From Malachius bipustulatus (taxonomy: Eukaryota; Arthropoda; Insecta; Coleoptera; Melyridae), in assembly GCA_910589415.1 (NCBI GenBank), contig OU342638.1:9092014-9156013 (forward strand): 64,000 bases of DNA, written 5' to 3'. Shown piece by piece: positions 54,799-64,000 of this stretch. Position numbers and translations under genes: made by a program. The notes below the pieces were generated by a model that was not told the DNA's origin, ran no database searches, and saw nothing but the letters and a program-made list of their open reading frames with translations. Positions within the stretch are counted from its first letter, which is position 1. The number at the start of each line of letters is the position of its first letter.

Positions 54799-55726
54799 GT
54801 GGAGCGGAAAGAGGCTGAAAATATGCACAAAAAATTTTTCGGAGTAGAAAGATATGGGACCAGTACCATCATGTTAAGGGATCTTTGGGGCACTAGAATC
54901 TCGTTTTACGACAAGCTCCCTTGGTGCTGACAAAAGTTACAGCCCTTTGAATCTCAGATTTGTGATTTTTTTTTCACGAGTAAAAGCTTCGCAAAGTATT
55001 TTTTTTCTCCGTCACCGGTTGACATTGGGGACTCTAGTTTTGTTTTTCCTTTATAGTTATGATCAGTGAACGAAATGACGTATTTGAAATGCAAGAAGTT
55101 TGTTCAATTTTCAAAATATTCAGTGTTTTTGACCGATTAAACACACAATTTCTGCAAAGTTCCGACTTTGAACACCTTTAAATTTTTTTTTCACGATATC
55201 GATTTCAGTTTTTTTGTTACCATCTGATAAAATGAAGCTTTGTGAACATTTTATTTCGTATAACATGTAGTCGCGTTTCAAAAATAAACTTTCTAGAGCC
55301 GTTTATATGAAACCCTGAAGTTGAATAGATATGTTTAGCATAGAACGGACGGAGTGCGAGTTATAGCGCGGCGACGGCTGTTGAACAAGGAACGGCTGAG
55401 GATAAGATTGTTACTGCGAGTGTTACTGTTATGTACCTATTCAATAATAATTTAGGGACGTTTATTTATTGTAATATTGTTTAAATAAGGCTTTGTTATT
55501 TATTAAATTTATTAATAAAATATTTTAGCTTTTACTCGTGAAAAAAAAATCACAAATCTGAGATTCAAAGGGCTGTAACTTTTGTCAGCACCAAGGGAGC
55601 TTGTCGTAAAACGAGATTCTAGTGCCCCAAAGATCCCTTAACATGATGGTACTGGTCCCATATCTTTCTACTCCGAATAATTTTTCTACCTTAAATAAGC
55701 GAGATAGCGGGCTCTTTCCGCTCCAC
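54799..55726. mobile_element. Foldback element, GTGGAGCGGAAAGAG ends, TA-flanked
   Basis: Arms of about 190 bp (including ttacgacaagctcccttggt and gtcccatatctttctactcc phrases) enclose about 550 bp; TA at 54797-54798 and 55727-55728. The centre (about 54990-55520) has no ORF. Its ends differ from the CAGGGTG family. Confidence 0.88.
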
Positions 55727-55980
55727 TATAATTCTAAAATGCTCTTGTGTTCAAGCATTAACGTAACTTATTGTAATTAATAATAACAATATTAATCTAC
55801 TTTATAATCAAACCGTAGGTAGGTAGGTCTTAATGAGTATAAAGCAAATCAATAGCCTGTCGTATTGGAGTCGGGTTTTAACCCATCGTCCTGACAGTTG
55901 TCAAGTCTGGAGCGCCCGAAAACCCAAATAAAGAGTTTCTCGACTCAGGCAGCAACACACATCCAACCAGACTACCAAAA

Positions 55981-56023
55981 GCACGGACGGCCGTTTCGGT
56001 CTCATTAGACCTCGTCAGCTTAC
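55981..56023 (-). ncRNA. Type I hammerhead ribozyme motif, left copy
   Basis: Minus strand: GUAAG, core CUGACGA, stem II GGUCU-AAUG-AGACC, GAAA, stem III CGGCCG, UC, CGUGC. Identical to the right copy apart from one base (A for C) that puts an A-G mismatch into stem I. Core intact. Confidence 0.72.
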
Positions 56024-56430
56024 TATATTGGAGAGTCCGGAAGGATATGAATCGCTGCATGAATCGAAAACCCTATATGGAATCTCATTCAGTCGGTTAC
56101 CAGTGGCCTCGAGACAGAGCGACATCTATCAAGAGAAACAACAGGCTCCCAGCCAGACAAAACTCCAGTGTGTATTATGGGTTGCAGACACTCCAGGGGC
56201 TACGAGACTGACATCAGAAATGCATATTAAAAAGCCGAAGTATACTCAAAAGTCACAACAAACCGTAGGTAGGTAGGTCTTAATGAGTATAAAGCAAATC
56301 AATAGCTTGTCGTATTGGAGTCGGGTTTTAACCCATCGTCCTGACAGTTGTCAAGTCTGGAGCGCCCGAAAACCCAAATAAAGAGTTTCTCGACTCAGGC
56401 AGCAACACACATCCAACCAGACTACCAAAA

Positions 56431-56473
56431 GCACGGACGGCCGTTTCGGTCTCATTAGACCTCGTCAGCGTAC
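56431..56473 (-). ncRNA. Type I hammerhead ribozyme motif, right copy
   Basis: Minus strand, 43 nt: stem I GUACG pairs with CGUGC (five pairs, one G-U); core CUGACGA; stem II GGUCU/AGACC with loop AAUG; GAAA; stem III ACGG/CCGU as a palindrome without loop; UC before the expected cut. All conserved core bases (CUGANGA, GAAA, UH) are present. The loopless stem III is typical of retroelement hammerheads that act as dimers. Self-cleavage at both copies would release a 450-nt RNA. Confidence 0.8.
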
Positions 56474-56659
56474 TATATAACTTTTTAATATACTTTATAA
56501 TCGACAGATGAACCCTTCAAGGTATACATATATTTTTTGTATGATACCTAGATTAGTGTAGTCACCACCAAACACGAAAAAAAAATTTCTTTTGTGGTTT
56601 TCGACCCGCCTTGAAGTCCGCTTATTACCATTGGTCTATGTAAGGTCACTCATGAATCA

Positions 56660-56910
56660 CCCTGTATATGTGTAATGGTGGAAGATGGAGTAAAACCTCT
56701 AGTGCTGCAGTTGGGGTTGTCCTCATTGCTCCTGTTATGCTCAGGCAGGCTAGCCGTTGAGTTTTTTCCAGGAGCTCTTGCGCTTGCAGCTGCGAGGTCT
56801 TCGTTCACCATACCACTGACCCATAGGTTATCATCGGTCATACGACCTGAGTGTATAGCCGCTGCTTCTAGCTGCTTTTGAGATAGCTTGGCGTGTAAAC
56901 AAAGCTGTAG
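56660..56910 (-). pseudogene. Non-LTR (jockey-like) retrotransposon ORF2 fragment
   Basis: Minus-strand frame: RLYTQVV, TGA, PMITYGSVVW, TGA, TKTSQLQAQELLEKTQRLAC, LSITGAMRTTPTAALEVL and LHLPPLHI. This is the segment after the reverse transcriptase, before RNase H, in jockey-clade elements. Two stops each replace a codon by TGA (where Arg and Trp are usual), fitting C-to-T or G-to-A decay. It ends at an ATACAGGGTG junction (56660), so another foldback end lies there. Confidence 0.75.
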
Positions 56911-58790
56911 CGTGCGAGTTAGATTATTTCCAGCACCAGACCACTAATAAGTAATAATTCTCTCAGATGTAGATAATTCTCTCAGATGTAGAATTGAATT
57001 TCCCAATATTTCCCAATATTTTCAAAGACATCGCAAATCGGAAGTAAAAATTTATGTCAAAATAAGTGGGTTATTCCTCCTAATTTTTACAATAAGTAGT
57101 ACCGTCGACTTTCTAATTTATTTCGCTGTATAATCCAATTAATACAACACATGAAATCACGTTTGAAGTTATAGATTTTTCGACGTGTAATATCTCGGTT
57201 TGCAGAATACAGAAAATAATTGAAACTAAATTGTTGTCGGGATTTTTCTTATGTAATTGTAAAAGGTGTTTTAAATTGCAGATTGAGAAGTGTCGCAGAA
57301 GCAATCCCACTGTTCTGTCTCAGCCTATACAACATTTCAAGGATACCTGATACATGGAGGGCCTTTTCAGTGAGCAAGATACGGGGTGGCACCAGCTGTG
57401 GATGCAGGTCTGTATTTTACCGGCATGACCTGCTGGATGGCGATTTTTGGCTTTGAAAGTTGAATGATTTTTTTTAGCATGTCATCGAATATGGGGAACT
57501 GGTTCTTCAGTGTAGCAGATGGTCTTATGGTGTTCCGCAGGAAGACTGAAGCTTTCACAAATTAGTACTCGCCGTTATCTGTATAAAGCATTCTGCCAGA
57601 CGAGAAGATTTATCTCAACGTCTGAGCAAGAGGAGAAGATAGGAAAGCCCTTTCTATGTTTTAAGGTATGTTGTTTTGTAATATCATTATTCTAGACCAC
57701 ACTATTTATTTTGAATATGATTTAAGAGTGCAGTGAGTAATATCTGCTTTATTTATCGATACAAGTACACGCTGCAGAAGAAAAACTGCCAAATTGTACA
57801 CATAATGACAAAGTTTCACAAAATATAACCAAGTATCAAACATAAGGTGTTGATACAATATTTAACAGCCTTAGGGAGTATCATCCTTATGATAACAAAT
57901 GCAGTAGAAGTTCGATTATCCGAAGTAATGTGGACCGGACCCTTTCAACCCCACTTGTGATCAAATGTTATTCAGGATAAAATACCAAAAAACTATTTTG
58001 CGAATTTAGCGATGTTAACTTTCCTGGCACTTGGGGCACCTAACTGTGTCGCGGGCATGCTGGCACTGCATCGCACAGTTGTTAAGTTTCATTATTTATA
58101 TTTAGGGTAAAATAAAAATAAAATTATTATCAATTCAGTTTAAAAGTTTGAAATAAATTGATTGTTCATTACTGTTGCTGATGTTCAAATTTGAAGGAAC
58201 TAGGTACCTACCTACTACCTATAAAATTCTCATCCAAAGAAGAAAGTGAGTCTGAATTAAATCCTGATTGTTGGGATTTATTACCCATTAGTGTCAAGCA
58301 TTGAAGTTGAAACATTAACAAGGATGGGAGATGTATTACAAATGCACACCACAATATTATTTGGATTATTGTTCTTCTCTTTCTGTGAAATACCAATGAA
58401 TTATCCTGTCTTTTTCTAATGGGTAAAAACCTTATTATTTATCATTTCTCTCTATTCAGCATAATCCTGGATTTATAAAATGGTTAATTAGTTATACTGG
58501 GAAAACCAGTTTGTTCCTTGAGCTTCAAGTTCATAGGCCCTCTGTTCTTTGTGCATAGTTGTCTGACTGAATACTGTATTGTGACTAGAGAATATATCGG
58601 GTACCCAGGACCCGCTTAATATTCGCTTACCCGGATATTGAATAGGGTACCCGGGTCCTATATGATTTTAAATATAATTACATACTTCCGAAGCTAATAC
58701 ATAATTACATTACTTACCCTACATAGATAGATATTATAATAGAACTACGGGATGGAGCCCCCCCTACACTAAACCGTGCTTGCAAGTGAT
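56911..58790. other. Unassigned
   Basis: Region 57240-57660 has several medium frames on both strands (for example minus 57367-57558) and moderate GC, but no motif I can name. 57900-58000 contains a ttcgattatccgaagtaatg phrase like pogo-type ends. A tandem phrase tctcagatgtagaat occurs at 56965-56992. Nothing firm. Confidence 0.4.
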
Positions 58791-59064
58791 GACAACATTA
58801 AAGAGAGATGGCAAAATTGAGAGGCAGAAACAGATGACAGAGATAGCTATTATTGTAGACAAAAAGCGGGAATTTAAAACGGGCAGCATAGGGAAATGAT
58901 GGGTTTTTTATTAATAAAAAATATATAAACGCAATGTATTTATTAAAGTCATTGTAAAAACAAAAAATAAGATAAAAGGAGATATAGGTATGCTTACATT
59001 TAAAATTGGTCTTTGTTATTAGTTGATAATCAGGAGAATATGATGATGTAGGTATCAATTAAGG

Positions 59065-59182
59065 TAATTTTTACACATTTTGTAATCTCAAAATTACACC
59101 GTTTTATAAGCAAAATACAATAAAAATTGGTGTTTTTGACAAAACAACCAGTATAATTTTGAGATTACAAAATGTGTAAATA
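59065..59182. repeat. Short palindromic MITE
   Basis: Arms of about 30 bp (tttacacattttgtaatctc and reverse complement) around about 60 bp. No ORF. Confidence 0.8.
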
Positions 59183-59619
59183 CTTAGTTATTTAATAAAC
59201 ACTAGTGTAAAATTAAAACATTAAAGTCTCAACCTTTAATAAAAAAATCTCAACCTTCAGGTAGCGTCCTAAGCAACCGACAATCAATATTATATTTCCA
59301 TAACAACACCTGATTGAACAATCTCATGAACTGTCAACTCAATAAAAAAATTTAATTTGACGTTTATTATTGGCTACAACAAATCGTCGAATATTAATTA
59401 GTTTGCGTGGGGTAGTGTAATACCGCTTCAAACAAGCCTACACAAAAATCATTCATTAACAGACAATTATGCATTAATGAGGGTTTCACCGATGCATCAA
59501 CGATTTTCTATGCGTTAAACATAGTTGTAAATATATGGTCGACGGAAAATTACTTTAACTGATTCATCATCATCCCTGATTGTAAGTCTATAATTTAATG
59601 ATGATGATGATGATTTAAT

Positions 59620-61321
59620 TTATGTAATTGAAAAGTAATGTTTGAAAATTAAATAAACTAACTGAATTAAATGATTGTTTATAGGGGTTTGATGTTTAAT
59701 ATATTCAGTAAGACTTTGAAAACAAATTATGAAATTTACAAATCGTGTAGCCTGTAAAATCAACCTATCCATTATACAGGGTGTCTGCTTAAGGCTGGCC
59801 ACCGGTTATATCTCGGAAACTAATGGGCCTAGAACGTCAAAATAAAAAATTTCCAGACATAAGTGATCACGAGAAATTCAATGAAAATATTTTCAAGATG
59901 GCCGCACTTCCGGAAATACCGGAAGTTGACACCTACTTCGTTATTTTAACGGTAACACCCTGTAAAATATTATATTTTTATTTAAATGTCTGAAGAAATC
60001 GAATACAGGTGGTTTTCACCAGTGGAATTTAGATTGAGCGGTTTATGAGTTATAAACAAGTGAAAATCGAAAATTTTCAACTTCAAAGCAGTGTAGGACT
60101 AGAACGGCTCAAGATATCTAGAAACGGTTTACATGTCCCTATCTTAACTTTTCACATAGTATCCTACTATGTGGTTTAAATTTTAATACAGAGTGATGAA
60201 AAATCGGATAATTTTCATCACCCTGTATTAAAATCTACTCCACATAGTGGGATAAAACATGAAAAGTTAGGATAGGGACACGTAAACCGTTTTTAGATAT
60301 CGCACACGTATTTCTAAAGTGACACAACTCAAAAATCTACATTTTTGAGTTATCACCATGGTAAGAATTAGTAAACAGTCCTCTATCAAACATCAAAAGT
60401 GTACCAACTTAGCTTTGAATCTTGACCGCCAGAGCGCACTTATGTCACTCTTCATGTTTCGAAGCTCCTACCACAGACTCGTCGAGAGTGACACATTAGC
60501 AGTTGAGTATTGAGTCTTGTAGTGTATGGGTGTTATAAACTTAGTTGAAGACTGTGTTATTTTGAGTTGTGACATTTTTGCTGTTTATAAGTTGTTAATT
60601 TAATTTATAATTTAATTTAAGTTAATTTATAAGTTTAATAGTTTTTCACATTTTCCCAAAAGATTAATTTTTGACTTATGTCACTTTAGAAATACTTGTG
60701 CGATATCTTGAGCCGTTCTAGTTCTAGACTGCTTTGAAGTTGAAAATTTTCGATTTTCACTTGTTTATAACTCCTAAACCGCTCAATCTAAATTTCAATG
60801 GTGAAAACCACCTGTTTTCAATTTCTTCAGACATTTAAAAAATATAATATTTTACAGGGTGTTCCCGTTAAAATAACGAAGTAGGTGTCAACTTCCGGTA
60901 TTTCCGGAAGTGCGGCCATCTTGAAAATATTTTCATTGAATTTATCGTGATCACTTATGTATGGAAATTTTTTATTTTGAGGTTCTAGGCCCATTAGTTT
61001 CCGAGATATAGCCGGTGGCCAGCCTTAAGCAGACACCCTGTATTATTATCACTGAAATTATTGTTGCCTCTAAACACATTTTCGGCTACTCTGCATAATT
61101 TTATACCTTCAGGAGATGGTTTTACAAGCCCCCCGTCTATTTTTTCGTGCTAACAATGAAGTAAAAATATCGATATTATTACTAGTCAAAGAATCAACAC
61201 ATGTCTCACATTGAATTTTGTGTTTTAGCTTCTTTACAATGAAACCTCCAATATATTGAACCACATCCACAATATAATTTTCTGAATTTCTTTCTTTGCG
61301 AACAAAACACCCTGTATACAT
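59620..61321 (-). pseudogene. Second P-element-family transposase, C-terminal fragment, split
   Basis: Minus strand. Right part 61321-61041: VVQYIGGFIVKKLKHKI, CETCVDSL, then after a frameshift GGLVKPSPEGIKLC and RVAENVFR, which correspond to the C-terminal part of P/THAP9-type transposases (compare YLAGFISKKIY and CSTCKQYL at 2710-2775). Left part 59802-59620: ATRFVNFIICFQSLTEYIK and NHLIQLVYLIFKHYF, the following helices. Both parts are separated by the foldback 59777-61040. No RNase H core; dead. Confidence 0.72.
59777..61040. mobile_element. Foldback element, CAGGGTGTCTGC ends, with nested hairpin
   Basis: 1,264 bp; arms of about 340-400 bp (CAGGGTGTCTGCTTAAGGCT.., and further aacaccctgtaaaatatta within each arm) mirrored at the right end; TA at 59775-59776 and 61041-61042. 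A smaller hairpin (about 60122-60299) interrupts the left arm; the right arm keeps the uninterrupted caagatatcgcaca order, so the smaller hairpin came later. No ORF. Confidence 0.9.
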
Positions 61322-63335
61322 TTATATCTGTCTCTTGTTTGTGTTGTCACCAGTATGTCTCTTTCTAGGCTCCATCCAGTAGTTCTATTGTAAAATCTAT
61401 GTTCTGTTCTGTTATAATGAATTACTGATAACTTCTATGACAACAAATACCGGGTGATTTTTAATGATTAACATTTTTTTTAAGTAAGTTGGTATTACTT
61501 AGTTACTAAATTAATGTTACGCACACTGCTTATTTTGAAGTCTCAAATTTGTTAGCTTGTCAGAAAGCCAGTAGCTTAAATATTAAATCCACCTATCAAA
61601 CTCAGAATTTCAAAGAACTTGCAAAAAGAACCAAACACGGGCACCGTTTTATGGTGAAAAAAATATTTATCTTGTCTTATCAATTTAACAAGATATTTGA
61701 ATCAAATTGCTATCTGTCAAAATGAAATCCAAAGCAAACGTCTTGTTTCCTAGGCAACCCTGCAGCTGCTGTTTCCAAAGCATGCAGAGTATTGTTGCAG
61801 AATGATCATAATTTATGGTGACCAATTTTAGTCCAAGCAAATCTTTAAAAACAGTTTTACTCGGAAACAGGTCATTTTATCGTGATACACAAAGAGGACC
61901 TTTTCCGAATATTTCTTCATGTTCTTCAATTGTGAGTCTTCAAAACTCAGAAAAAAATATTACGAAAAAAGTTGTAGGCCTTTTTTGAAGGTCAATAATT
62001 CAAGTCTAATTTGGACCAAGGATGCAAAGCAACATCAGTAGCAAGTGTGTCAAATTTAAAGAAAATCCGTACACTAGAGAAAAAGTAATAAAAAAATATT
62101 GATTTAGAAAAATCAACTTTGGAGGCTTATAACTTTCTTATTTGTGAGTGTTCCGAAAAAAAATTTATAGATACTTTTGGCAATATTTTATCAAGTAGAA
62201 TCACCCCCTAATTCCTTGCGCATAATTTCCGCGAGTCGGGTACCCGGGTATCTTATTTTTAAAATTTTTATAAATAAGCTCAGTATTTTCTGTTGTACAG
62301 GTGTGTGGGAAATCTCCCAGAAACAGATAGAATATTAAAAAAAAAGATGGCAATTGCCCATAATTTTTTTCCTAGCGGCCCTCCCTATGAAGATACGGCC
62401 TCCTAAAGGATGCCACTGGAAATCAAAATTTCTTGAATAACTTTTAAACTACTTGATTAAATTTAATGAAAATTTAAAATATTAAGCAGTAGTAAGGACC
62501 TCTTAAAATACTGCCCCTAAAACATAAATTAGCTTGTTTAGTTTACCAGGGGCGGACTAGGTATTACCTACATCTATGTATGAACAGTACATAGGTACTG
62601 TTATGGTTCGTAGGGTCTGTTATCTATTCCTTTTTGAAAATTTATTTTCCTCTTTGATTCCCTCTTACCATAAACAATTTATCTAGGGGGCCTTTCTTTT
62701 ACAAAAACTAATAAAAGTTTAGTCTGTATGAGACCTCTTTGACTCAGAGTGAGTTCAAGTTTTCTTTTTTTTTATTTAATTTTTTTTTTATAACCTATAA
62801 ATTTCTATTGAAACTCAAATTTAAATTTGTTTGGGTTTTATTACAATAAGAAATTTTCCCAACAATAATACTTACAACTAACTTAAAAATAACTTAAAAT
62901 TACTCACAGTTTATATTACCCTTTTCTATTCTCTTGATGAATCTTCTTCGTCACCGACTTTCTGTCATCAATTCTTGACAGAAGTCCCTCGTAGGTTAAC
63001 GAAAGGAATAACCCACGGAATTAGCTGTTGAACAAAGCTTGAAGTCAACTCTAGTAGCCTGGCTGTTTGTGTGTCAGCAATGTGGATCTCAGCGCGTCTA
63101 TATCCAATTCCTGCTACGTTTTTCTATCTTCTTTGTCAAAATCGCAGAATCCAAATCTCTGCACGGCTGTACCCAAATCAACTGCAATTGTCTGCTACCA
63201 GCACCAGCTAACCAAATCTCTGCACGGTTGCACAAAATAATACAGTTCAGATGACAGGGAGATTTTTTCTATGGGATTATGACAAGATAATAATAATAAT
63301 AATAACTCATTTATTAAGAACTTGTAACATATCGG
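61322..63335. other. Unassigned AT-rich DNA
   Basis: No gene or bordered element recognised. A cgggtacccgggtat phrase at 62236 is shared with 58592-58655. 62960-63250 has slightly higher GC with repeated caaatctctgcacggctg/ttgc phrases (63155, 63210), cause unknown. Confidence 0.4.
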
Positions 63336-63530
63336 GTGATCCACAAAATTTTTCATCAACTAGTGCCTTGGAAAAAATGAAGCATGTCTGCCAGTCTGTC
63401 AGATAAAATACAAATTGCAAATGCAAACTATTGATAGGTGTGCTCAGGTGCAATGAGCTCAGACATGACTGCAATAGCTATCTCTCTCTTCCAAGGCACT
63501 AGTTGATAAAAAATTTTGTGGATCACATGA
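63334..63530. repeat. Palindromic MITE
   Basis: Arms of about 38 bp (gtgatccacaaaatttttca.. with ctagtgccttgga) mirrored at 63492-63528, around about 120 bp. No ORF. Confidence 0.8.
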
Positions 63531-63542
63531 TAGTATTATACA

Positions 63543-64000
63543 GGGTGGCCCAGCGAAAAGGTACCAGGCCTAATACTTGAAAACTGAAGATGTACGCGAA
63601 AAACGCAGAAACAGGTCGATTTCGTTATCGAGGGGGACATATTTTCGTAACAAATTTAACTACCCAAGTTCACCCCCTTGGCAGGGGTAGCTATCCCTTT
63701 GCTTATCATCACAGGGAACAGATATCGAGTGTGACATCATTTGAAAGATACTTGAATTCCCTTTACAACGATATCCAACATTTTGGGTTTCGCTTACATA
63801 CAGGCTGGCCCAACGAATAGATCTTCAACTTTTTCCATCGAACTACTTAATTTCAGGATCGAATGTATTATTAGTATTATTTTGCTGGGACCAGGTACAA
63901 TATAATGATATGCTTATTATTGAATTTTGCCAAAGCTTCGTCCGTCATAACTTCTAGTTTAGACATTTGCTTCAATATTTTGTTCTGGTTTTCTAATAAT
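63543..64000. mobile_element. Foldback-type element end, CAGGGTGGCCC, right end outside
   Basis: Begins tatacagggtggcccagcg, the same outer heptamer CAGGGTG as the foldbacks at 48902, 50217, 52849 and 59777. The mirrored arm is not within the window. The 76-codon frame at 63590-63820 follows the arm and lacks any known motif. Confidence 0.45.

Larger units (their letters stand above)
55810..56490 (-). mobile_element. Hammerhead-bearing LTR-like non-autonomous retroelement (retrozyme-like)
   Basis: Two direct repeats of 220 bp (55809-56028 and 56259-56478), differing at only a few positions, enclose 230 bp of unique non-coding DNA. The whole is flanked by a 12-bp direct duplication TACTTTATAATC (55798-55809 and 56491-56502). 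Each repeat has a hammerhead motif on the minus strand, 450 bp apart. Long, variable target duplications and terminal-repeat hammerheads are features of Penelope-like elements and of retrozymes, which use their machinery. No protein is encoded, so it must be mobilised in trans. Frames called here (for example 56028-56276) are chance. Confidence 0.78.

Noticed and set aside
56028..56276. 82-codon frame in the hammerhead element
   Set aside because: Crosses from one terminal repeat through the unique centre into the other; the repeat sequence is explained by the ribozyme element and there is no ATG-supported domain.
55798..56502. CRISPR-like or simple tandem duplication for the two 220-bp repeats
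   Set aside because: Only two repeats with a long unique centre and an outside 12-bp target duplication; this is a terminal-repeat element, not an array.
63590..63820. 76-codon plus-strand frame near the window end
   Set aside because: It follows a CAGGGTG foldback arm; such arms often give fortuitous frames and no motif is present.
1..64000. tRNA or rRNA genes
   Set aside because: No cloverleaf with A and B boxes or rRNA-like segment was noticed by eye on either strand; a covariance search would be needed to exclude degenerate ones.

Overview
This window looks like a stretch of AT-rich animal (most likely insect) repeat sequence. Evidence is the spliced exons with GT..AG borders, introns of tens to hundreds of bases, metazoan-type transposable elements (P, hAT, piggyBac, PIF/Harbinger, pogo, Crypton, Penelope, Ty3/Gypsy, non-LTR) and many taggtaggtacct/ataata tracts of the kind common in Hemiptera and Lepidoptera. 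The species cannot be fixed from this sequence. I see no convincing ordinary host gene; almost everything I can explain is mobile DNA, much of it nested several layers deep. The supplied open reading frames allow GTG/TTG starts and ignore introns, so most are chance; I re-read the real ones as exons.

Layout. 1-3.3 kb: a P-element-family transposase gene in four clean in-phase exons, 5' end outside the window. 6.3-7.3 kb (-): HARBI1-like PIF/Harbinger transposase, four exons, last exon absent. 7.9-10.7 kb: a palindromic element invaded by two pogo/Tigger-like elements, one still encoding a DNA-binding-domain-only protein. 10.7-12.4 kb: degenerate ~0.63 kb tandem repeats. 12.4-13.8 kb: a Penelope-like GIY-YIG endonuclease end. 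14.6-15.3 kb: a foldback inside a direct duplication, next to an orphan exon. 15.7-17.4 kb and 28.6-30.4 kb: two copies of one hAT-type family with perfect 8-bp target duplications, each carrying other elements. 17.5-22.9 kb: a 38-bp inverted-repeat pair enclosing a THAP-domain ORF. 24-39 kb: copies of another hAT-type family (termini CAGTGATGTGCC), direct and inverted, holding a small DNA-binding-like gene, nested hAT elements, a THAP/SWIM-encoding TA-flanked element of 3.7 kb, and a solo-LTR candidate. 39.6-41.3 kb: a 1.7-kb hAT-type element inside a decayed non-LTR reverse transcriptase. 41.5-43.4 kb: two TTAA-flanked piggyBac-like MITEs. 43.6-45.5 kb (-): an intact Crypton-type tyrosine recombinase gene with a foldback and a coiled-coil ORF beyond it. 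46.7-48.9 kb and 51.1-54.1 kb (-): two different decayed Ty3/Gypsy elements. 48.9-61 kb: several large foldback elements ending in CAGGGTG. 55.8-56.5 kb: a 681-bp retroelement with two 220-bp direct repeats, each carrying a hammerhead-ribozyme motif. 59.6-61.3 kb (-): a second, broken P-family transposase.

The most interesting object is the hammerhead-bearing element at 55810-56490: its right-hand copy has every conserved core base and three compatible stems, both copies sit 450 bases apart, and a 12-bp target duplication flanks the whole, as expected for a retrozyme-like (Penelope-mobilised) non-autonomous element. Second are the 3,675-bp THAP/SWIM element and a family with AGACGCCG termini whose insertion site can be reconstructed exactly from an empty sibling copy.
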